From NCBI GenBank assembly GCA_964422785.1, contig CAYRCJ010000034.1:1-8192 (forward strand): a DNA stretch of 8,192 nucleotides. The letters run 5' to 3'. Below the pieces are notes generated by a model that saw only the letters and a program-made list of their open reading frames with translations, had not been told where the DNA came from and made no database searches. Shown here piece by piece: positions 1 through 5,921 of this stretch. The position numbers and the translations under genes were made by a program. The DNA comes from CAYRCJ01 sp964422785. Its GTDB lineage: Bacteria; Patescibacteriota; Minisyncoccia; UBA11713; 2-01-FULL-45-33. Every line of letters begins with the position of its first letter. Within the stretch, counting starts at the first letter, position 1.

Positions 1-29
1 TTGATTTTTTAAAATCCATATGTTAAAGT
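1..29 (+). promoter_or_regulatory. Probable promoter of the pyruvate-kinase-like gene
   Basis: TTGATT at 1-6 serves as -35, followed by a 17-nt spacer and TAAAGT at 24-29 as -10. A TG dinucleotide at 21-22 makes it an extended -10. Both hexamers match the sigma-70 consensus at only 4 of 6 positions, so the call rests mainly on exact spacing and the TG. Transcription would start near 36 and give a leader of about 67 nt that contains the CCTGCC hairpin. The -35 sits at the window edge, so upstream context is unseen. Confidence 0.4.
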
Positions 30-53
30 ATTTCCGGATAAGCCACGCCTAAA

Positions 54-73
54 CCTGCCTGCCGGTAGGCAGG
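54..73. repeat. CCTGCC-type palindromic repeat
   Basis: The arms CCTGCCTGCC (54-63) and GGTAGGCAGG (64-73) form a near-perfect palindrome. The only departure is a G-T pair between 61 and 66, which remains a wobble pair as RNA. From memory, closely similar GC-rich palindromes are scattered in many copies through Parcubacteria and other Patescibacteria genomes, often beside genes. Only one copy is present here, so repetitiveness is inferred, not seen. It lies between the probable promoter and the ATG at 104, so it would fold in the 5' leader of that gene. No poly-T tract follows, so it is not an intrinsic terminator on this strand. Confidence 0.7.
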
Positions 74-103
74 GCTTCGTATTATGGCGGGCGAGGAGGA
101 CAA

Positions 104-1057
104 ATGCTGATTGCGACATTGCCAACCCTGGTTTCCGATCGTTCCATCGAACTTTCCGAGAAGATACTTTCCCATCCTTTGATCGGCGCGGTTCGCTACA
201 ATACCGGAGGCGATTCGCCTCATTCGCCAAAAGAAATTTTGGAAAAGCTAAAACCGATCGCGGATCGCAACAAAAAAACTTTGTATGTTGATCTCGAAGG
301 CCGTCAGCTGCGAATCGCCAATTGGACTCCGCACAATTCGGGTTCCGTAAAATTAAATCGGGATTTTGAAATTGAGCTTCCGGGTAAAATATTTTTCCGG
401 GGCGCCGGCTGGTTCGAAATCGTTGACGTTGATACGGAAAAACGCAAAGTATTTTTTGAAAGAAACGGTCGCTTTCGAAATTATTATTTTGGAGAATCTC
501 AAAGCGCGCATATTGTGGCTAAGAATTTTGAAGTGAAAGGTTATTTGGGCGGATTGGATAGAGAATATATTTCCGCGGCCCGGGATCTGGGTATTTACAA
601 CTTCATGCTTTCTTTCGTTGAGAACCAATCAGATCTGGAGGAGTTTGAAAAATGTTACCACTCTACTGGCGTCTTGGTTTATCCTAAAGTCGTGGCTAAA
701 ATAGAATCTCGCGCCGGTGTAGAATATTTGCGAAAATTCTCCAACCCTATTTATGCCGATTTTCTGAAGTTTATGGCGGCCAGAGACGATCTTTTTTTAA
801 GTTTTGTTGATCACAAAGAAGATTTCTTGGACGCATTAAAGCTGATTGTAAAGAAAGATCCAAACGCTATTTTGGCTTCACACATTATGTCCGGGATTGA
901 ATCCGACGGGGAAGTATCGGTGGGAAATATTTCAGACATCGCCCTAATGAGTAAATTTGGATACAAACATTTTATGCTTTCCGACGGCATGGCCGGCGTA
1001 TTTACCGAAGCCATGCTCAATTGGGGAAATCTCTTTCTTAAAATGGTACAAAAATAA
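104..1057 (+). CDS. Pyruvate-kinase-like TIM-barrel protein, lacking the C-terminal domain
   Basis: A 317-aa protein whose blocks follow pyruvate kinase in order. R31 and N33 in AVRYNTGG correspond to the ARLNFSHG segment. D63 and R70 in YVDLEGRQLR correspond to LDTKGPEIR. MLSFVENQSDL (168-178) matches the ALSFVR strand. K199 and E201 in VVAKIES match the catalytic Lys and metal-binding Glu. D229 in AARDDL matches the second metal ligand in ARGDLG. MLSDGMA (291-297) matches VMLSGETA. The B-domain insertion is short (about 75 residues, 71-145), and the allosteric C-terminal domain of about 120-150 residues is absent; classical enzymes have about 470. The catalytic Thr of ATQMLESM appears as S259, and the Thr-Lys pair after D63 is Leu-Glu. 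A strong AGGAGG at 94-99, four bases before the ATG, fixes the start. Phosphoenolpyruvate chemistry is possible but unproven; a relative with another activity is equally possible. Confidence 0.7.
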   Translation: MLIATLPTLVSDRSIELSEKILSHPLIGAVRYNTGGDSPHSPKEILEKLKPIADRNKKTLYVDLEGRQLRIANWTPHNSGSVKLNRDFEIELPGKIFFRGAGWFEIVDVDTEKRKVFFERNGRFRNYYFGESQSAHIVAKNFEVKGYLGGLDREYISAARDLGIYNFMLSFVENQSDLEEFEKCYHSTGVLVYPKVVAKIESRAGVEYLRKFSNPIYADFLKFMAARDDLFLSFVDHKEDFLDALKLIVKKDPNAILASHIMSGIESDGEVSVGNISDIALMSKFGYKHFMLSDGMAGVFTEAMLNWGNLFLKMVQK

Positions 1058-1079
1058 AAGCCCCAACGGGGCTTTTTTT
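1056..1079. terminator. Bidirectional intrinsic terminator between convergent genes
   Basis: AAAAGCCCC (1056-1064), loop AAC, GGGGCTTTT (1068-1076), then further T to 1079. The stem is GC-rich with a three-base loop and A/T tails on both sides, so each strand presents a hairpin followed by a U-rich tract. It overlaps the stop codon of the gene ending at 1057 and lies 9 nt past the end of the minus-strand asparaginase gene, so it can stop both transcripts. Confidence 0.9.
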
Positions 1080-1087
1080 GTTTTTGC

Positions 1088-2119
1088 TCAAGCGGTGATT
1101 TCGCCGATCACGCTTGTATTTATGGCGCGTTTCAAATCTTTCGGCGATCGATTGCCCTGCGCCAAAGCCCACATAAATTTAACTTGCGCCATAACATCAG
1201 TTAAATCTCCCGTTGGAATTGCGCCGGCTTTGAGCGCCAACTTTCCCGGTTCGTAAATATCCATATGTGTGCGCCCGCCGACAAATTTTGTGGAGACAAG
1301 AACGGGGACTTTGAATGTAGAAACTGCCTCGTGAATTACCGGCAAAAGAGAGTATTCGTCTTCGCTGGGCACATTTCCCGCGCCCAACGATTTAAGAAGT
1401 AACCCTTGGCATTTGCCGCATCGCAAAGCCTCCATCAGAATTCCCGGCTCAAGTCCGGGGACCAAATCAATCGATAAAATACCTCTCTGAAAATGAGGCT
1501 TTATCTCAAGCGCTATATTTTTATTCGCTTTAAACGCTTCCGGAATAAAATGAACACCGGTTGCATCTATTCTGGCCAAAGGAGGAAATGCCGGCGAGTC
1601 AAAAGCCAAAAATCTGGATTCGCTCGATTTGATGGCTCTGCCGCCGCGCAAAACGCAATCATTAAAAACAATCATGACTTCCGCAATTTCCGCTTCACAG
1701 GCAATAATTGCCGTTTTCATGGCGTTTTCCAAGTTGAATCGCGCGTCCGTTCCGTATGCAATTAACGGGAGCTGTGAGCCGGTGAAAATAATAGGAATTT
1801 TTAAACCGCGGCCAAGCGCCAGAGCAACTCCGGAGGCGGTGTATGCCATTGTATCTGTGCCGTGAGTGACTATGATCGCGTCAACTTGATTGTGAAGCTC
1901 ACGAATTTTTAGCGACAGCTTTGTCCAATGACTCGGATTTATATTTGTGCTATCCCGATTTTCAAGTTCCTCAAAAGAAACATCAGCCATTTTTTTTAAC
2001 GAGGGAACTATGGAAATAATTTCTTTAACGCTTTTGGCCGGTTTCAAAACGCCGGAAGCGCTTGGAACCATGGCAATTGTTCCCCCAAAACCCAGAATTC
2101 TTACTCTTTTCCTAGACAT
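1088..2119 (-). CDS. ansA: L-asparaginase (type I-like)
   Basis: A 343-aa member of the asparaginase/glutaminase family that hydrolyses L-asparagine to aspartate and ammonia, probably in the cytoplasm since no signal peptide is visible. The nucleophile Thr lies in GFGGTI (T14). The second triad sits in THGTDT (T88, D89). A Ser in the DST segment (S57) and Lys in GRAIKSSES (K164) complete the expected active-site set. The C-terminal PTGDLTDVMAQVKFMW segment and the INTSVIGEI ending resemble cytosolic type I enzymes and GatD, the asparaginase-like subunit of archaeal glutamyl-tRNA(Gln) amidotransferase. GatD has an extra N-terminal domain missing here. The start at 2119 is chosen over an in-frame ATG at 2167 because GGAAGGAG (2125-2132) lies five bases upstream of it and the family N-terminus begins there. 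It is transcribed alone, convergent with the pyruvate-kinase-like gene. Confidence 0.93.
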   Translation of the reverse strand: MSRKRVRILGFGGTIAMVPSASGVLKPAKSVKEIISIVPSLKKMADVSFEELENRDSTNINPSHWTKLSLKIRELHNQVDAIIVTHGTDTMAYTASGVALALGRGLKIPIIFTGSQLPLIAYGTDARFNLENAMKTAIIACEAEIAEVMIVFNDCVLRGGRAIKSSESRFLAFDSPAFPPLARIDATGVHFIPEAFKANKNIALEIKPHFQRGILSIDLVPGLEPGILMEALRCGKCQGLLLKSLGAGNVPSEDEYSLLPVIHEAVSTFKVPVLVSTKFVGGRTHMDIYEPGKLALKAGAIPTGDLTDVMAQVKFMWALAQGNRSPKDLKRAINTSVIGEITA

Positions 2120-2154
2120 TATTTCTCCTTCCGCGCTTTCAAAGTTCTGGCGAA

Positions 2155-2183
2155 ATTTAAGCATCAATAGTATAGAAAGTCAA
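2155..2183 (-). promoter_or_regulatory. Promoter of the asparaginase gene
   Basis: On the minus strand TTGACT (2183-2178) is -35, followed by a 17-nt spacer and TTAAAT (2160-2155) as -10, with TGC immediately before it giving an extended -10. Start of transcription is expected near 2148, leaving a leader of about 29 nt that holds the Shine-Dalgarno. TATACT inside the spacer is a better hexamer alone but has no -35 at a workable distance. Confidence 0.55.
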
Positions 2184-2188
2184 ATAAG

Positions 2189-2217
2189 TTGTTTTTATTC
2201 GCGATTAATGATACACT
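2189..2217 (+). promoter_or_regulatory. Promoter of the 78-aa gene, predicted leaderless
   Basis: TTGTTT (2189-2194), 17-nt spacer, TACACT (2212-2217), with TG at 2209-2210 giving an extended -10. Counting seven bases past the -10 puts the transcript start at 2224-2225, on or next to the A of the ATG at 2225. No Shine-Dalgarno is present. The -35 is only five bases from the -35 of the divergent asparaginase promoter. Confidence 0.6.
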
Positions 2218-2224
2218 AAAGTCA

Positions 2225-2461
2225 ATGAAACAAAAGAGCGATGATTGGGAGGAGCACCAGATATTTACCACTCTCCCGATTTTCATACAAAATTATAACA
2301 AAGAAATTCCGACCGGTTTCCCGCCGGCCACTGTTGGGGCATTGAAAAAATTTCAATTGGCGAATCCGGCGCTATTCAAAAAAAGCGACGAATGGTCAAT
2401 AGACAAACACAGAAAAAAACTGATGGACTGGCTTTTCACCTACTCTGGACAAACCGATTAA
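2225..2461 (+). CDS. Small hypothetical protein, 78 aa
   Basis: Not recognised. The product is a small soluble, lysine-rich protein with no signal peptide or membrane segment. A central segment, GFPPATVGALKKFQ (31-44), is followed by a segment rich in Trp, Lys and Asp, DEWSIDKHRKKLMDWLF (55-71), probably helical. It could be a small nucleic-acid- or ribosome-associated protein, but nothing in the sequence proves that. The ATG at 2225 is preferred over an upstream in-frame ATG at 2189: the latter would lie on the -35 box of the promoter and would add residues unlike the rest. The predicted transcript begins at this ATG, so it would be leaderless. The gene ends 22 nt before the helicase gene, and its last codons carry that gene's -35 box. 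A good promoter and normal codon use argue that it is real. Confidence 0.65.
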   Translation: MKQKSDDWEEHQIFTTLPIFIQNYNKEIPTGFPPATVGALKKFQLANPALFKKSDEWSIDKHRKKLMDWLFTYSGQTD

Positions 2462-2474
2462 CATATGCTATATT
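2446..2474 (+). promoter_or_regulatory. Extended -10 promoter of the helicase-typA operon
   Basis: TGGACA (2446-2451) lies inside the end of the preceding gene. It is followed by a 17-nt spacer and TATATT (2469-2474), with TGC directly before it. This is among the best promoter matches in the window: 5 of 6 at each hexamer plus the TG. Start of transcription is expected at about 2481-2483, one to three bases before the ATG at 2484, so the helicase message would be effectively leaderless. Confidence 0.7.
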
Positions 2475-2483
2475 TGATTCTTA

Positions 2484-3713
2484 ATGATAAAAACATTCAG
2501 TGAGCTTAGCGTTACTAATTTATTAAAAAATAACTTAGCGCGTAGAAAATTTATTACTCCAACTCCCATTCAGGCGGCGGCCTTGGAACCGGCTCTTGAG
2601 GGAAAGGACGTATTGGGCACAGCCCAAACCGGTACAGGGAAAACCCTGGCGTTTTTGGTGCCTATTGTAGAACGCTTAATGAAAGAAAAAAATAATGAAA
2701 TCCAGGCTTTGGTTTTGCTCCCAACCAGAGAGCTTGCAATGCAGGTTTTAGAAACTCTTCGCGATATCGGAACAGGCACTGGTATTTTGCCGGTGCTAGT
2801 GGTGGGAGGACTTTCGGAATATAGCCAAATTCAATCGATTCGGAAAGGCGCCAATTTTGTAATCGCCACTCCCGGAAGGCTCGACGACTATGTAAAAAGA
2901 AAATTGGTAAATTTAAAATCAGTGAAAATTTTGGTTTTGGACGAGGCCGATAGAATGGTAGACATGGGCTTTTTGCCGCAGATGAAAAATATAATGAATG
3001 TGATTCCAAAAGACCGGCAGACAATGTGTTTTTCCGCCACACTCGATAAATCCGTGGCTCATATGGTAAGGGAGTATTTAAAAAATCCGGTTCATGTTGA
3101 AATCGGAGAGACCACAAAAACCGCGGACAGAGTTCATTTAAAAATATATGAAGTGGCCAGAACTCAAAAATTTGAGCTTTTATGTTATCTTTTGGAGAAG
3201 CACGCCGGTACCTACCTGGTGTTCACCCGCACTAAATACGGCGCGGAAAAACTTTCTAAAAAATTGGTACAGCGGGGTTTTAATTCGGAATCTATTCATG
3301 GCGACAAATCCCAATCTCAAAGGACAAGGGCGCTTGAAGGTTTTAAATCCGGAAAACATCGCGTGCTCGTAGCCACCGACGTGGCGGCCCGGGGCATTCA
3401 TGTAAATGGAATCGCGCATGTAATTAATTTTGATATGCCGCAGGCGAAGGAAGATTTTATTCATAGAGTCGGAAGAACGGGAAGGGTGGAAGAAACAGGC
3501 ACGGCAACAACTTTTGTTATGCCGGATGAGCGATATGATATTCAAACCATAGAACGCTCTCTTGGGAAAAAAATCGAACGCTTGCCTTTGCCGGACGGCT
3601 TGCCGTCGGAACCGAGATCTTTGCATGATGAGGCGGCGGATATGAGGGGCCGCAAGGCGCCACGCGGTCCAAGTTTTGTAGGCAGAAGGCATTTTGGAAG
3701 AAAAAGATACTAA
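2484..3713 (+). CDS. DEAD-box ATP-dependent RNA helicase (RhlE-like)
   Basis: A 409-aa cytoplasmic RNA helicase with the full motif series. The Q motif has F5 and TPTPIQ ending at Q30. Motif I is AQTGTGKT (47-54), Ia PTRELA (80-85), Ib TPGR (129-132), II DEAD (153-156), III SAT (184-186), V ATDVAARG (297-304) and VI HRVGRTGR (327-334). Both RecA-like domains are complete. The tail from about 388 is short and rich in Arg, Gly and Lys (RGRKAPRG, ending GRKRY), typical of RhlE-type proteins and likely to contact RNA. It uses ATP to unwind short RNA duplexes; roles in ribosome assembly or mRNA turnover are known for relatives. No Shine-Dalgarno precedes the ATG. The typA gene follows after three bases, so the two are surely co-transcribed. 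Assignment to the helicase family is certain; the exact subfamily (RhlE, CshA, DeaD) is less so. Confidence 0.96.
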   Translation: MIKTFSELSVTNLLKNNLARRKFITPTPIQAAALEPALEGKDVLGTAQTGTGKTLAFLVPIVERLMKEKNNEIQALVLLPTRELAMQVLETLRDIGTGTGILPVLVVGGLSEYSQIQSIRKGANFVIATPGRLDDYVKRKLVNLKSVKILVLDEADRMVDMGFLPQMKNIMNVIPKDRQTMCFSATLDKSVAHMVREYLKNPVHVEIGETTKTADRVHLKIYEVARTQKFELLCYLLEKHAGTYLVFTRTKYGAEKLSKKLVQRGFNSESIHGDKSQSQRTRALEGFKSGKHRVLVATDVAARGIHVNGIAHVINFDMPQAKEDFIHRVGRTGRVEETGTATTFVMPDERYDIQTIERSLGKKIERLPLPDGLPSEPRSLHDEAADMRGRKAPRGPSFVGRRHFGRKRY

Positions 3714-3716
3714 ATT

Positions 3717-5471
3717 ATGGAAATAAGAAATATAGCAATTATCGCCCACGTAGACCATGGGAAAACAACTCTTACTGACGCCATAATGCGCCAAACCGGG
3801 ATGACGGAAGCTGGAGTCAGTATGGATTCAAACGCGCGCGAACAAGAGCGCGGCATTACTATTTATGCCAAGAACGCTTCTATATTATATAAAGACACCA
3901 AAATAAATATTATCGATACCCCCGGGCACGCGGATTTCGGGTCCGAGGTGGAACGGGTGCTGCGGGCGATTGATTCCGTGCTTTTGGTGGTGGACGCCCA
4001 GGAGGGGCCGATGCCTCAGACAAGATTTGTTTTGAAAAAATCTTTGGAATTGGGCCTTAGGCCGATTGTGATAATAAATAAAATTGATAAGCCGGCCGCC
4101 AATCCGGCGCTTTGCCATGAACAGGTTTACGAACTTTTTATGGATCTGGGAGTTACCGACGAGCAGTTGGATTTTACAACCATTTACGCGATCGGAAGAG
4201 AAGGAATCGCCAAAATAAATCTTTCCGATGATTCTAAAGATGTCACCCCTCTTTTGGATACTATTATTTCAAAAATAAAACCGGCCGATGCGGATTCTAC
4301 AAAGCCATTGCGGATGCAGCCGTTTAATTTGGGCTACGACAATTATTTGGGAAGGCTGGCAGTAGGGCGCATACAAGAAGGCACGGTGAAAAAGGGCAAC
4401 ACGGTATTTTTGAAAAAAATATCCGGAGCAGTCGAAAAAGGGAAGATCACCAAGATTTTTACTTTTGAAGCCACAAACAGAAAAGAAGTCGATGAGGCTT
4501 ACGCCGGGGACATCGCGATGATCGCGGGTCTCGGAAATGTGGATATCGGAGAGACAATCTGCGCCTCTGAAGATTGCGAAGCGCTGCCTACCATAAAGAT
4601 TGATGAGCCGACAATTTCGCTTCAATTTTTGATAAACGATTCTCCTTTTGCCGGAAGAGAAGGAAAATTTGTAACTTCAAGGCAGCTCAAAGAAAGATTG
4701 GAAAAAGAACTCGAAATCAATGTCGGTTTGAAAATTGATTTTTCTTCAAACGAATATTTTTCCGTTTTTGGAAGAGGCGAGTTGCACATCGCGATAATGT
4801 TGGAAAATATGCGGAGAGAAGGATATGAACTTCAGGTTTCTCAGCCCAAAGTTATCATCAAAGAAGAAAATGGCCGGATGTATGAGCCGTTTGAAGAGGC
4901 GACCGTGGATGTACCGCAGGAACTTGCCGGCGTTGTCATCGAATCTCTGGGAAAAAGAAAGGGGGTTATGAAAGATATGAAACAGGCGGGAAGTCAGATG
5001 AGAATAATTTTTGATATTCCGACCCGCGGACTTTTGGGATACAGAAATCAATTTATGGTGGAAACCCGGGGACAAGGTATTTTATCAAGCAGGGTAGTCG
5101 GATTTTTCCCTCACGCGGGAGAGATCAAGAAAAAAGAAGTTGGATCGATGGTTTCCATGGCCAATGGAAAATCTTTGGGATTTTCTCTGGCGAACCTTCA
5201 GGAGCGCGGAGTTTTGTATATTGACCCCGCCACCGAGATATACGAAGGCATGGTAATCGGAAACTCTTCAAAGGGAGATGATCTTTGGGTAAACCCTACA
5301 AAAGGAAAGCAGCTTACAAATATGCGTTCTGTTTCCTCGGACGAAGCGATACAGCTTGTCCCTCCATTTAAAATAACCTTGGAACGCGGGCTTGAAATAA
5401 TAAACGAAGATGAATACTTGGAAATAACCCCCAAGAACGTCCGCCTCCGCAAAAAGAAATTGAAGCAATAA
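3717..5471 (+). CDS. typA: Translational GTPase TypA/BipA
   Basis: A 584-aa ribosome-binding GTPase. Relatives bind the 70S ribosome at the EF-G site and help 50S subunit assembly, especially in the cold. G1 is HVDHGKTT (11-18), the effector segment ERGITI (44-49), G3 DTPGHADF (67-74) with the catalytic-type H71, and G4 NKID (121-124). Domain II covers roughly 197-290 and the EF-G-like domain III roughly 298-380. The TypA-specific C-terminal part follows (RGLLGYRNQF at 437-446, GFFPHAGEI at 462-470) and closes with the usual TPKNVRLRKK tail. The length is slightly below the usual 600-615. One oddity is the G5 loop: it reads YAIGREG (157-163), where relatives have YASA. The start follows the helicase stop by three bases with no good Shine-Dalgarno, suggesting translational coupling. 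An intrinsic terminator follows at 5483. Confidence 0.97.
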   Translation: MEIRNIAIIAHVDHGKTTLTDAIMRQTGMTEAGVSMDSNAREQERGITIYAKNASILYKDTKINIIDTPGHADFGSEVERVLRAIDSVLLVVDAQEGPMPQTRFVLKKSLELGLRPIVIINKIDKPAANPALCHEQVYELFMDLGVTDEQLDFTTIYAIGREGIAKINLSDDSKDVTPLLDTIISKIKPADADSTKPLRMQPFNLGYDNYLGRLAVGRIQEGTVKKGNTVFLKKISGAVEKGKITKIFTFEATNRKEVDEAYAGDIAMIAGLGNVDIGETICASEDCEALPTIKIDEPTISLQFLINDSPFAGREGKFVTSRQLKERLEKELEINVGLKIDFSSNEYFSVFGRGELHIAIMLENMRREGYELQVSQPKVIIKEENGRMYEPFEEATVDVPQELAGVVIESLGKRKGVMKDMKQAGSQMRIIFDIPTRGLLGYRNQFMVETRGQGILSSRVVGFFPHAGEIKKKEVGSMVSMANGKSLGFSLANLQERGVLYIDPATEIYEGMVIGNSSKGDDLWVNPTKGKQLTNMRSVSSDEAIQLVPPFKITLERGLEIINEDEYLEITPKNVRLRKKKLKQ

Positions 5472-5477
5472 ATCACC

Positions 5478-5507
5478 TTGACAAATAGCACAGGAATGTG
5501 CTATTTT
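5478..5507 (+). promoter_or_regulatory. Promoter of the two-gene hypothetical unit, embedded in a hairpin
   Basis: A perfect TTGACA (5478-5483), an 18-nt spacer and TATTTT (5502-5507), with TGC just before it as an extended -10. Start of transcription is expected near 5514, leaving a leader of about 20 nt with a strong AAGGAGG (5523-5529). The spacer and -10 are occupied by the inverted repeat that also works as the typA terminator. The dyad could therefore also be read by a DNA-binding protein as an operator. Confidence 0.7.
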
Positions 5508-5513
5508 TGTTTT
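5483..5513 (+). terminator. Intrinsic terminator of typA
   Basis: AAATAGCACA (5483-5492) pairs perfectly with TGTGCTATTT (5497-5506) around a GGAA tetraloop of the GNRA class. T-rich sequence follows (to 5508, then G and four T to 5513). It begins 12 nt after the typA stop. The minus strand lacks an equivalent T tract, so it acts in one direction. Confidence 0.8.
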
Positions 5514-5533
5514 GGATTTAAAAGGAGGCAATA

Positions 5534-5908
5534 ATGCAGATATGGCAGATTGTCGGCGGGGGAAAAACTCCTGCCAGATGGAATAAAAAAGATTTCATGA
5601 AATTCCCGGAAGATTGTGAAAAGAAACCGCTTCTCAACGCGATTTTAGAGCATCTTCGAAAGTGTGACGAAGGCGGCCATTATGAACATTGGATTGTTTT
5701 TTCAAAAGAAGAGGAAGAGGCATTTGAAACTCTCGCCAAAATTTTTGTTACTTCTCATGATACAAAACAAACATTCCTGGAAGCTCTTTGTAAAATTTTG
5801 AAAGAAATTCGCACCGATGCTCCATTTGCGACTTGTGTTCAGGAAGATGAACCAAACGTTCCGATCGGCAAAGCAAAAAATTTCCGGCTGGCGTTTAAAT
5901 TTCAGTGA
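5534..5908 (+). CDS. Hypothetical protein, 124 aa, first gene of a two-gene unit
   Basis: Not recognised. The product is a soluble protein without signal peptide or membrane segment. It opens with a Gly/Lys/Arg-rich stretch (IVGGGKTPARW, 6-16) that is not a P-loop. Two probable amphipathic helices follow: about 31-44, and 57-71 with an EEEE run. A further helix lies at about 79-92. Cysteines are at 28, 44, 86 and 101, and histidines at 40, 49, 52 and 75; they do not fall in a CxxC pattern, so zinc binding is not indicated. AAGGAGG four bases upstream of the ATG and a strong promoter make translation very likely. It ends with TGA, 13 nt before the next gene, so the two form one transcript between the typA terminator and the terminator at 6726. 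Function is unknown; the shared unit suggests it works with the 263-aa protein. Confidence 0.75.
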   Translation: MQIWQIVGGGKTPARWNKKDFMKFPEDCEKKPLLNAILEHLRKCDEGGHYEHWIVFSKEEEEAFETLAKIFVTSHDTKQTFLEALCKILKEIRTDAPFATCVQEDEPNVPIGKAKNFRLAFKFQ

Positions 5909-5921
5909 AAGGGGGAAACGA

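Noticed and set aside
9..230. Minus-strand open frame across the start of the window
   Set aside because: It runs through the palindromic repeat and the start of the well-supported plus-strand gene, and has no family resemblance. The other frame there looks equally chance-like.
2120..2167. Longer asparaginase start at 2167
   Set aside because: It lacks a Shine-Dalgarno, adds 16 residues not seen in the family, and lies upstream of the predicted transcript start near 2148. The ATG at 2119 has a strong one.
2161..2177. TATACT on the minus strand as the asparaginase -10
   Set aside because: It fits the hexamer well but has no -35 at 16-18 bases. The TTGACT/TGCTTAAAT pair has correct spacing and an extended -10.
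2662..3117. 151-codon minus-strand frame inside the helicase gene
   Set aside because: The plus strand encodes all the helicase motifs here. The opposite frame has a low-complexity, aromatic-rich product typical of an antisense shadow.
3180..3794. 204-codon minus-strand frame spanning the helicase-typA junction
   Set aside because: It covers two strongly supported genes on the other strand, lacks a Shine-Dalgarno or promoter, and resembles no family.
5483..5506. TAGCAC/GTGCTA dyad as a CIRCE element (HrcA operator)
   Set aside because: The half-sites share the TAGCAC core, but the distance between them is 6 bases, whereas the CIRCE layout gives 13. The flanking TC/GA bases are also absent, and the next genes are not chaperones.
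1088..5908. Alternative genetic code with TGA as Gly (seen in some CPR lineages)
   Set aside because: TGA closes the asparaginase gene and the 124-aa gene at sensible places, and no gene here contains an internal TGA.
5817..5921. Longer start for the 263-aa protein at 5817
   Set aside because: It would overlap the preceding gene by more than 90 bases in another frame, while 5922 has its own Shine-Dalgarno at good spacing.
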